Origin: an uncultured Desulfovibrio sp.
GTDB lineage: Bacteria; Desulfobacterota; Desulfovibrionia; Desulfovibrionales; Desulfovibrionaceae
Direction: 5' to 3'
Assembly: GCA_913060505.1 (NCBI GenBank)
Contig: CAJXRQ010000004.1
Location: 96,699 to 160,698, forward strand
DNA: 64,000 nucleotides
The position numbers were made by a program, and so were the translations under genes. The notes beneath the pieces are model-generated. The model worked only from the letters and a program-made list of their open reading frames with translations. It searched no databases and was not told the DNA's origin. This document shows positions 54,188 to 61,396 of this stretch, in pieces. Every line of letters starts with the position of its first letter. Position 1 is the first letter of the stretch.

Positions 54188-55021
54188 ATGGAAGACCTCA
54201 AGACCAGTGTTAAGGGGCAGGTATTGGCCATTCAGGATTTGCCCACTTTACCCGGTGTGCTCGACGAGGTGACAAAGTTGGTGGAAAATCCGGAAACTTC
54301 CACTGAAGAAATCGCCAACGTTATTGCCAAGGATCAGGTTCTTTCGGCCAAGGTTCTTAAAATGGTTAACTCCCCAATCTATGGTTTTCCGGGCCGTATA
54401 AGTTCCATTCAGCATGGGCTCGTGCTGCTTGGATTCAACGTCATACGCGGTATTATAATCTCCACTTCGGTCTTCGATATGATGGTGCAGGCCATGCAGG
54501 GACTTTGGGAACACAGTGTCGGCGTTGCTACGGCTTCGAATATACTGGCCAGACGCGCGGGGTTTGATGATCCTGAAGAGTATGCGGTAGCCGGTTTGCT
54601 GCATGATTTGGGGAAAGTCGTTACTGCCGTGCAATTGCCGGAATTGCATGAGACTATTCTGAATACAGCCAAGACAAAGAATTTAAGTTACTACAAGGCT
54701 GAAAAGCATGTCCTCGGTTTTGCCCATGATAGAATCAACGCCTGGTTGGCTCGACATTGGCATTTGCCCGGCAACATTCGGGAGGCCATGAGCCGGCACC
54801 ACAGCCCACATATGGCCGAGCTGTATAAATCTACAGCATGTGTTGTACATCTTGGCGATTTCATGGTCCGCCTGTTTGAGTTTGGGAATTCGGGAGACGA
54901 CCAGACTGCGTATCTTCGTCCGGAAGCCATGAAAGAGTTAGGTTTCAAAATGAGCGACCTTGAACGGTGTATGGATGAGTTGGCCGATCAGCTGCTTGAT
55001 GTTTCAGATATGGGCTTTTGA
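54188..55021 (+). CDS. HDOD-domain signalling protein
   Basis: 277 residues. The family pattern LPTLPGVLDEVTKLVENPETSTEEIANVIAKDQVLSAKVLKMVNSP is followed by RISSIQHGLVLLGFNVIRGI. Then comes an HD-like core with HDLGKVV and further His residues (HEHSVGVA region, SRHHSPH). HDOD proteins generally lack phosphodiesterase action and act as regulators in chemotaxis, biofilm and second-messenger circuits. It starts at the base after the previous stop. Downstream is a receiver-GGDDY protein. Confidence 0.92.
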   Translation: MEDLKTSVKGQVLAIQDLPTLPGVLDEVTKLVENPETSTEEIANVIAKDQVLSAKVLKMVNSPIYGFPGRISSIQHGLVLLGFNVIRGIIISTSVFDMMVQAMQGLWEHSVGVATASNILARRAGFDDPEEYAVAGLLHDLGKVVTAVQLPELHETILNTAKTKNLSYYKAEKHVLGFAHDRINAWLARHWHLPGNIREAMSRHHSPHMAELYKSTACVVHLGDFMVRLFEFGNSGDDQTAYLRPEAMKELGFKMSDLERCMDELADQLLDVSDMGF

Positions 55022-55067
55022 TTTTCGGGCCTGAGAGCTTTGACGAATCATATGCCCGGTGCTAAAA

Positions 55068-56033
55068 ATGGGCATGAACACTGCCGAACCAGCTTCGTGC
55101 TTTGTCCGCAAACAGCGGGCTTTTCTTCTCTCCGATGATTCCGAACTTCGGGACATGCTTTTGTCCATGTGGAGTCGTGAGTGGATCGAATTCACTGTTT
55201 TTGACCGTGGGCGGGGAGCCATTGAGTATCTTTTCAACGATCCGCCGGATCTTCTTGTGGTGGATAACCGTTTACCGGATATCTCTGGTGCAGAGATTGC
55301 AAATCTTGTCAAAAGTGAGAACGTATACCGTCAGTTACCTGTCGTGTTGGTCCTTGATCATGACGACATGGGCGAACCTTGGGATTGGGGCTCCGTAGAG
55401 GTGGATGATTTTCTGGTTCGTCCTTTTTCCGACTCCGAAGCTCGTGACAGGATTAATTTGAGTCTCTGCCGGGCCACAAGAGCCATGGATGCCAATCCGC
55501 TTACGAAACTGCCAGGAAATACTTCGATTATACAGAAAATTCAGTCTCTTATTGATAAAGAGCAGGACTTTGCCCTTGCGTATTGTGATTTGGACTATTT
55601 TAAATCATTCAATGACAAATATGGATTCTCCAGAGGAGACGAAATCCTGATGATGACTGCTCGTGTCATTGTCAACACCATCAAGAGTTTTGGGGGAAAA
55701 GGGAATTTTGTGGGACATGTCGGCGGGGATGACTATGTATTCATCATGTCGCCCGATGACGTGGAACAGGCGTGCCAAAGAATCATCAGTACCTTTGATG
55801 CCATTGTCCCCAACTTTTATGATTCTTCCGATCGCAAGCTGGGCAAGATCGTATCCACGGACAGGCAAGGGACCGTGCGAGAATTTCCAATCATGGCTGT
55901 TTCCATTGCTGTTGTTTTCAATATTGATGGTCGTCTTGAGCATTTTGGTGAGGCTTCTGCCATTGCCATGAGCCTGAAGAAAAAAGCCAAGGAAAACCCC
56001 AAGAGTTGTTATGTCCTCGACCGGCGAAGCTGA
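55068..56033 (+). CDS. Response regulator with GGDEF-like domain (GGDDY)
   Basis: About 321 residues. An N-terminal receiver (about 18-130; DLLVVDNRLPDISG gives the phosphoacceptor) is followed by a GGDEF-type domain (DPLTKL-like NPLTKLPGN, AYCDLDYFKSFNDKYGFSRGDE). Its active-site motif reads GGDDY rather than GGDEF or GGEEF. The change may reduce or abolish diguanylate cyclase activity, though the metal-binding DLDYFK is kept. The start is uncertain: ATG 55068 is used here, GTG 55059 and ATG 55074 are possible, and none has a good ribosome-binding site. Its 3' end overlaps xerC by 23 bases. Confidence 0.82.
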   Translation: MGMNTAEPASCFVRKQRAFLLSDDSELRDMLLSMWSREWIEFTVFDRGRGAIEYLFNDPPDLLVVDNRLPDISGAEIANLVKSENVYRQLPVVLVLDHDDMGEPWDWGSVEVDDFLVRPFSDSEARDRINLSLCRATRAMDANPLTKLPGNTSIIQKIQSLIDKEQDFALAYCDLDYFKSFNDKYGFSRGDEILMMTARVIVNTIKSFGGKGNFVGHVGGDDYVFIMSPDDVEQACQRIISTFDAIVPNFYDSSDRKLGKIVSTDRQGTVREFPIMAVSIAVVFNIDGRLEHFGEASAIAMSLKKKAKENPKSCYVLDRRS

Positions 56034-56946
56034 TCGTTATCCAGAGTTGGTCCAGGCATTTATTGCCTATATGGAAGTGGAGAAGGGATATTCCCCGGCG
56101 ACAACCCGTTCCTACGGAACGGATTTGGATCAGTTCGATACTTTCCTCCGAACAAGAAGGCGTTCTTTGGACCATCCGGAACGGGTGAGCAAGGATTTGG
56201 TGCGCGCTTTTTTGGCTGATCTGCATCGCCGGGCGGTCACCAAGAGTACCATGGCCCGAAAACTTTCCAGTCTACGTTCTTTTTTCCGCTTTTTACTCAA
56301 GAATGACTTGTTGCAGAAGGATCCGACGACCGGAGTGCGAAATCCAAAGCAGGAGAAGCACCATCCAAAGGCTCTCAACGTCGATCAGGCGCTTGCTCTT
56401 ATGGAAGCAGCCATTCCTCCTGATCCGGAGGGACTCCGCGACCTTGCCTTGGCCGAGTTGCTTTATGGCTCGGGCCTGCGTATATCCGAGGCCGTTTCCG
56501 TGGACGTATTTGATATTGACTCCGGAATGGTCAGGGTTTTGGGGAAGGGAAGTAAAGAACGCATTGTGCCTGTCAGCGATAAGTGTGAACAACGTGTTCG
56601 TGCATGGTTGGCCCAACGTCATGCCTTTGATCCTGACCCGGAAGAACAGGCCCTGTTTCTCGGAGTACGGGGCAAACGTCTGAACCGTAGAGAGGCTAAT
56701 CGGGCTTTAGCCCGTCTGGCCAGTGTCGCCGGGATTCCTCGGGATGTGCATCCTCATATGTTGCGCCATAGTTTCGCCACACATCTGTTGGAGGCTGGTG
56801 CCGATTTGCGGAGTGTACAGGAACTTTTGGGACACGAACGTCTTACGACAACACAACGATATACCCACTTGAATTTACAGAAAATAATGGAAATTTATGA
56901 TAAGGCGCACCCTCGCGCGGAAGAGTCTGATCACAAAAACAAGTAA
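56011..56946 (+). CDS. xerC: Tyrosine recombinase XerC
   Basis: 311 residues. An N-terminal SAM-like core-binding domain (YMEVEKGYSPATTRSYGTDLDQF) precedes the catalytic domain. That domain has Arg in SGLRISEAV, Lys in LGKGSKERIVP, HPHMLRHSFATHL, GHERLTTTQRYTH and the nucleophilic Tyr in TQRYTH. XerC/XerD resolve chromosome dimers at dif. The surrounding genes are housekeeping, so this is not a phage integrase. The ATG lies inside the end of the GGDDY gene with a weak ribosome-binding site, implying coupling. Confidence 0.9.
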   Translation: MSSTGEADRYPELVQAFIAYMEVEKGYSPATTRSYGTDLDQFDTFLRTRRRSLDHPERVSKDLVRAFLADLHRRAVTKSTMARKLSSLRSFFRFLLKNDLLQKDPTTGVRNPKQEKHHPKALNVDQALALMEAAIPPDPEGLRDLALAELLYGSGLRISEAVSVDVFDIDSGMVRVLGKGSKERIVPVSDKCEQRVRAWLAQRHAFDPDPEEQALFLGVRGKRLNRREANRALARLASVAGIPRDVHPHMLRHSFATHLLEAGADLRSVQELLGHERLTTTQRYTHLNLQKIMEIYDKAHPRAEESDHKNK

Positions 56947-56960
56947 ATAGGGAGACAGGA

Positions 56961-57467
56961 ATGGATAATCCTCTCGTACTCATGGAAACTCCCATGGGCG
57001 AAATTCTTTTGGAGTTGTTTGCAGACAGCGCCCCGAAAACTGTTGAAAATTTTTTGTCATATGTTGATGAAGGGTTTTATGAAGGGACGCTGTTTCATCG
57101 CGTTATCAAAGGTTTCATGATCCAGGGAGGGGGACTGGAGTTCTCAATGGCCGAGAAGGAAACTAGGTCTCCCATCGAGAATGAAGCGGATAACGGATTA
57201 AAAAATGAAAAAGGTACAGTGGCGGTTGCCCGTACCGCTGACCCGCATAGCGGAGCTGCCCAGTTTTTTATCAATGTTGCAGATAATCCTGACCTTGATC
57301 ACACTGAGAAAAGTGCGGAAGGCTGGGGGTACTGCGTTTTCGGTCAAGTCACTGATGGTATGGATGTGGTCGAGAAAATTGCAAAGGCCAAGACCCGAAG
57401 CTATCAGGGGTTTGACGACGTGCCTGTAGACCCCATTTCAATTATCGCGGCATATCGTTTTGAATAG
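56961..57467 (+). CDS. ppiB: Cyclophilin-type peptidyl-prolyl cis-trans isomerase
   Basis: 168 residues. It has the cyclophilin motifs VENFLSYVDEGFYEGTLFHRVIKGFMIQGG, GTVAVARTADPHSGAAQFFINVADN and the YCVFGQVTDGMDVVEKIA tail. There is no signal peptide, so it is a cytoplasmic folding helper. ATG has GGGAG in front. It follows xerC by 14 bases and ends with a terminator. Confidence 0.95.
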   Translation: MDNPLVLMETPMGEILLELFADSAPKTVENFLSYVDEGFYEGTLFHRVIKGFMIQGGGLEFSMAEKETRSPIENEADNGLKNEKGTVAVARTADPHSGAAQFFINVADNPDLDHTEKSAEGWGYCVFGQVTDGMDVVEKIAKAKTRSYQGFDDVPVDPISIIAAYRFE

Positions 57468-57495
57468 TTAACAACGATCATTTGCCATGATTCAT

Positions 57496-57524
57496 GCTTT
57501 CCGCTTTAGGGGAAAGCGTTTTTT
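57496..57524 (+). terminator. Terminator of the ppiB transcript
   Basis: Stem GCTTTCC/GGGAAAGC with a seven-base loop and a GTTTTTT tail, 28 bases past the ppiB stop. It abuts the stop of the convergent DMT gene. Confidence 0.75.
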
Positions 57525-58461
57525 AACGTATGTTTTGAACCCGGATGTAGAGCATGAGACCAATAATGGTCATTGCGATGCCCAATGCCCCCCATGGTCC
57601 GGGCAAGGAACCGTCAAGAAAGACAAACTCGCCAGCCAGGGCAAACAGCACTTCCATTGCCTGTGTACAGTCCGCTGCGGCTAGTTCTGATGCGTTTCTG
57701 GCAGTATTTCTGGCATTGAGAAATAATGTTGTTGCTATCACTCCGGAGAGCAGAGCAACCAAGCCGGTCATGGTAATTTGTCCAGAGGAGGGAGGAGGAG
57801 GGGCCAGAAAAAGAATAAGTATGCCCCAAAGAGGCAATGAACCTAACGTCAGGAGCAGAACTCGGGCAAAGCCATCAGCCATGACCGGGTTTTGTATTGC
57901 CGGGATGAACTTTCCCCCTTTTTGTCGGGCTTCCCATACCATTTGATTGCCCAGGGGGTAAGCAAAAGCCGCCAATAATACTGGTAGTGCACCTTTTAGC
58001 ACAGTGGAAAGCCTTGTGGTTGCCGCATGTTCTGCGTTGACAAGAATGACGCCTGCGAACACTACAAGCGTCAGAGCCAATGCTCGTAAAGAAATTTTTC
58101 TACCGAAACAGAGCAACACAACTGGTGTTGCAAGGATTGTGCATTGCCATGTGGTTGCGACAATCCAGCCAGGGGCAAAGGTCACACTATAAGTGATTAA
58201 TGCGTAAAAAAGTCCGAATCCTATGCTTCCGGCAGTAACCCAAAACACCCAATGTTTTCGGAACAGAACAAAAGTTTGTTGAAGTAGTTTGGCTTTTCCT
58301 CCCATCAGCATCCAGATCACAAGTAGAAACAGCATCCAGATGTAACGTAAGCTTGCGGTCCAAATCCAGTGTCCCCCTTCAAGGCTCATGGCTCTGTTGA
58401 GGACAAATGTAGAGCTGAAGAAGAGGGCGGCAATCGCTCCTGTGATTATTATTTTATTCAT
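57523..58461 (-). CDS. DMT-superfamily exporter (multidrug-resistance/EmrE-like, PF13536 type)
   Basis: 312 residues with about ten membrane helices in two similar halves. Features are STFVLNRAMSLEGGHWIWTASLRY at the start, the short loop APGWIVATTWQC and the second-half AADCTQAMEVLFALAGEFVFLDG. This resembles the multidrug-resistance-efflux branch of drug/metabolite transporters; substrate unknown. ATG at 58461 is followed by MNKIIITGAIAALFFSS, a clean membrane start. It lies downstream of a bidirectional terminator and has no clear partners. Confidence 0.85.
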   Translation of the reverse strand: MNKIIITGAIAALFFSSTFVLNRAMSLEGGHWIWTASLRYIWMLFLLVIWMLMGGKAKLLQQTFVLFRKHWVFWVTAGSIGFGLFYALITYSVTFAPGWIVATTWQCTILATPVVLLCFGRKISLRALALTLVVFAGVILVNAEHAATTRLSTVLKGALPVLLAAFAYPLGNQMVWEARQKGGKFIPAIQNPVMADGFARVLLLTLGSLPLWGILILFLAPPPPSSGQITMTGLVALLSGVIATTLFLNARNTARNASELAAADCTQAMEVLFALAGEFVFLDGSLPGPWGALGIAMTIIGLMLYIRVQNIR

Positions 58462-58479
58462 GCTTCTGGATTACTACAC

Positions 58480-58518
58480 AAAAAAGCCCCCATCTGCCAA
58501 GCAAATGGGGGCTTTTTT
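58480..58518. terminator. Bidirectional terminator
   Basis: Perfect 14-base-pair stem AAAAAAGCCCCCAT/ATGGGGGCTTTTTT, T6 on both sides. It ends the nitronate monooxygenase-like gene on the minus strand. Confidence 0.9.
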
Positions 58519-58531
58519 GTGCTGTAGTCTG

Positions 58532-59653
58532 CTATTTATTGTCTTTGCCTTCTGATTCCCAGAAGGTTTCAAGCTCTTCTCTTAGCGAGCCCATGAGTTC
58601 TTTTACCGAAACGATTTTGTCTACGAGATAGGCGTTGGCCCCAGCAAAGGCGAAACCGTATTTGAGTTTTCCTTTATATGCGTTCACCAATGCCTGGGCA
58701 ATGCAGTATGGGGAGTTTTCTTCCGCGCAACTGTGAAGGCATTTGTGAATGCATTTTTTTGGCTTTTTCATGCCGTCGGAGACCGCTTCAAGAAAGCTGT
58801 TCATGATGGCACGCCCCGGCATACCTACCGGGCTTTTGATGATCGTAACATCTTCTTTTTTTGCCTGGAGGTACGCTTGTTTGAAGGCTATATCGGCATC
58901 GCACTCTTCCGTGGCTACAAAGCGGGTGCCCATCTGGACACCAGCGGCTCCCATATCCAGGAAATGGCCTATGTCGCTCCCTGAGTATACACCGCCAGCC
59001 GCAATTACGGGAATTTTCTTACCGTGTTTGTCTTCGAAAGGTTTGACGCTTTCGATGACGTCCGTAACGATTTTGTCCAGCTGGTGATCCGGGTCTTCAA
59101 TTTCTTCAGGTTTAAAACCGAGATGGCCACCAGCCTTGGGGCCTTCCACGACAAATCCGTCTGGCAGGTAATCGAATCGGGAAAGCCACTTGCGGCAAAG
59201 GATATTGGAAGCTCTTCCCGAGGAAACGATGGGAACAAGTTTTGTTTTGAGATCCTGTTTCAATTCATCGGACGCTTCCTTGAGGTATTTCGGAAGATCC
59301 AAAGGTAATCCTGCTCCGGAAAAGATGACGTCGACCTTTTCTTTGACCGAAGTTGAAACGAGATCCTTGAAGTTGGTCAGGGCACACATGATGTTGACGC
59401 CCAAAAGGCCATCAACCATTTTTTCACGCGCTTTTCTGATTTCTTCCGTCAACGCACGGATATCTGCTCCATGAGGGTCTTTGGCACGTTCCGGATCTCG
59501 CATGCCTATCATGGAGGTGGCTATGACGCCCACGCCTCCTTCGTTGGCCACTGCGGAAGCAAGACCTGACAGGGAAATGCCGACTCCCATTCCACCTTGG
59601 ATAATGGGTACTCTCGCAGCTAGGTCTCCAAATTTGAGACTGGGTAATTTCAT
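58532..59653 (-). CDS. Nitronate monooxygenase-family flavoprotein with a C-terminal Cys cluster
   Basis: 373 residues. FMN TIM barrel of the NMO family: PIIQGGMGVGISLSGLASAVANEGGVGVIAT at the start, VEGPKAGGHLGF, IAAGGVYSGSDIGHFLDMGAAGVQMGTRFVAT. A cluster CIHKC-LHSC-x9-C near residues 300-316 is not part of the simple nitroalkane enzymes and could bind a metal or [Fe-S] centre. The start was moved from the frame's GTG at 59668 to ATG 59653 (GAGG nine bases upstream). The natural substrate is not evident; related members act on enoyl or nitroalkane compounds. Confidence 0.85.
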   Translation of the reverse strand: MKLPSLKFGDLAARVPIIQGGMGVGISLSGLASAVANEGGVGVIATSMIGMRDPERAKDPHGADIRALTEEIRKAREKMVDGLLGVNIMCALTNFKDLVSTSVKEKVDVIFSGAGLPLDLPKYLKEASDELKQDLKTKLVPIVSSGRASNILCRKWLSRFDYLPDGFVVEGPKAGGHLGFKPEEIEDPDHQLDKIVTDVIESVKPFEDKHGKKIPVIAAGGVYSGSDIGHFLDMGAAGVQMGTRFVATEECDADIAFKQAYLQAKKEDVTIIKSPVGMPGRAIMNSFLEAVSDGMKKPKKCIHKCLHSCAEENSPYCIAQALVNAYKGKLKYGFAFAGANAYLVDKIVSVKELMGSLREELETFWESEGKDNK

Positions 59654-59749
59654 TCTATATAACCTCACTCCTGAGAAATGTGCTGGGACGATACTCTAGG
59701 TACACTGAAAGTCAATACCCCCGGGCAGGAAAGACTGTCAAACATTCGT

Positions 59750-60937
59750 TTAAATGTTCACATGTTCATCAACAACCAGTTTTGCAAAACTCATGGCACT
59801 CGTAAATGCTGGAGAAATAGAGTTGAGAATATGGAGGCTTGTACGCCCTCGTTTCACCAAAAAGTCCATGACCAATCCGTAAGTGTGCAAATCCACCAGC
59901 TGAGGGCGAATACCTGATTTCGTGTTTGGTTCAATATCTTCGGGACGTAGATTTCGAACCAGCTTGCGCGCATCTTCATAAAAGTATTTGAAAAGATATT
60001 TCCGAGGCTCTTCCAGTGCCACCCCACGAAATTGGTGATTATGGAAAAACATTTGTGCGTCACGTATCAGGATGGCACCGCACTCGGCATCAATTCCTTT
60101 GAAAATACCATAGTTTTCACGGCCGAGGGCTGGGATGGCTGTTGGCCCAAGGTAAACATCGCCATGAACATCGCGTGTAAAATGGATGCCGAGAAAAGGA
60201 TTTTTAATGTTGGGGACAGGATAAATACTCCCGCGGATACGGCTTGCAGCATGTTTCTTGAGAGTTTTGTAAATCCCCTTGAACGGAATCAATCGGTAGT
60301 TTTTCCCTATGCCAAAGGCGTGGGCAACACTGTCACTATATGCTCCTGCAGCATTGATGAATAGCCCATGCTCCAATTTCCCTTTGTCTGTGAAAACGAA
60401 ACCGTCACCAGCATCCATGAATCGGGTTCCAAAGAGAAATCGTACTCCGGCAGCCTCCAGCTCCCCGTGGAGAGATCGTACTATTGCTTTGGAGTCGACC
60501 ACGGCAGTTAGTGGCGAGTGTAGGGCTTCTCCAACCGTTTTTGCTTCAGGCTCCAGCTCTCGCAAGGACTGCTCATCAATAATCTGAACCTGCGCACCAT
60601 TGGCTGTTGCTCTTCGTTTCAGTTCGTGCAGGGTTGGAATTTCGGATTCGTTCCTGGCAACGACCACCTTGCCGTTTTCAAGCAATGGCAGTTTATGCTC
60701 AAGGCAATATTCCCGCATGAGACGATTACCTTCAAAGCACATGCGGGCTTTGAGCGTACCGGGATCATAATAAATGCCAGCATGCAGAACTCCGCTATTG
60801 CGACCGGAAGCATGTTTTCCCGGGGACAATTCCTTGTCAAAAATGAGAATGTCCGTATGCCCTTGGCTTACCAACTCCCGGGCGATGCTCAAGCCCACAA
60901 TACCTGCGCCGCAGATAACGAAATCCGCATGCCACAT
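59750..60937 (-). CDS. lhgO: L-2-hydroxyglutarate dehydrogenase/oxidase (LhgO type)
   Basis: 395 residues. FAD-binding N-terminus DFVICGAGIVGLSIARELVSQG, then SGRNSGVLHAGIYYDPGTLKARMC (highly characteristic), NAAGAYSDSVAHAFG, and the C-terminal SGIRPQLVD. It oxidises L-2-hydroxyglutarate to 2-oxoglutarate, probably passing electrons to the quinone pool. ATG at 60937 is preceded by AGGA nine bases away; the longer frame to 60970 overlaps the PPC gene and is rejected. It starts 4 bases after the PPC-domain gene, so the two form an operon. Confidence 0.9.
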   Translation of the reverse strand: MWHADFVICGAGIVGLSIARELVSQGHTDILIFDKELSPGKHASGRNSGVLHAGIYYDPGTLKARMCFEGNRLMREYCLEHKLPLLENGKVVVARNESEIPTLHELKRRATANGAQVQIIDEQSLRELEPEAKTVGEALHSPLTAVVDSKAIVRSLHGELEAAGVRFLFGTRFMDAGDGFVFTDKGKLEHGLFINAAGAYSDSVAHAFGIGKNYRLIPFKGIYKTLKKHAASRIRGSIYPVPNIKNPFLGIHFTRDVHGDVYLGPTAIPALGRENYGIFKGIDAECGAILIRDAQMFFHNHQFRGVALEEPRKYLFKYFYEDARKLVRNLRPEDIEPNTKSGIRPQLVDLHTYGLVMDFLVKRGRTSLHILNSISPAFTSAMSFAKLVVDEHVNI

Positions 60938-60941
60938 GGTT

Positions 60942-61385
60942 TTATTTCCTGGAAAGGAGTTTCTGGCCACTTTTGGGATCTACTTCGCGCATCATACCGG
61001 AATCGAGAATTTCAACCAATACGAATTCTCCCACTAGCCATGTGTCTATGCCTGGGCGGATGCAGCCAGTATGGCTGTTTTTGCCTCGTCCTAACGAAGC
61101 ATGCATGTGCAGTATCGGCGTGTCGTCTTCGTCTCGGAATAGAGTGCCTACTGCAGCAACTTCATGCGCACCAATAATCTTTTGTATCACGGGGGTTATA
61201 GTGTGTCCTTCAGGATCCTCCGGTCCCATTACGATGGAGCCGCTTCCGATGCCGCCTAAAAGCAGGCAGAACGCGGAATCGATTTTCTGCTTGTGGGCAA
61301 AGTCTTCAATACATCCGGGAAGTTGATCGCCGTCTTCCAAACGTAGCGTGAAAATTCGTCCCATCCGGCCTTCACTGTGCTGCAT
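60942..61385 (-). CDS. PPC/DUF296-domain protein
   Basis: 147 residues. The fold is recognised from RLEDGDQLPGCIEDFAHKQKIDSAFCLLLGGIGSG, PVIQKIIGAHEVAAVGTLFRDEDDTPILHMHASLG, with the HMHA metal-ligand-like pair of histidines. DUF296 occurs in AT-hook plant proteins and as stand-alone bacterial proteins of unknown role. ATG at 61385 has AAGGAG eight bases upstream; the longer frame begins in the upstream gene. It overlaps no gene but lies between an AddB-like gene and lhgO on one strand. Confidence 0.88.
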   Translation of the reverse strand: MQHSEGRMGRIFTLRLEDGDQLPGCIEDFAHKQKIDSAFCLLLGGIGSGSIVMGPEDPEGHTITPVIQKIIGAHEVAAVGTLFRDEDDTPILHMHASLGRGKNSHTGCIRPGIDTWLVGEFVLVEILDSGMMREVDPKSGQKLLSRK

Positions 61386-61396
61386 TTTTTGTCTCC

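Noticed and set aside
56011..56946. Phage integrase or mobile-element mark
   Set aside because: The tyrosine recombinase has XerC features and lies among housekeeping genes; no attachment repeats seen.
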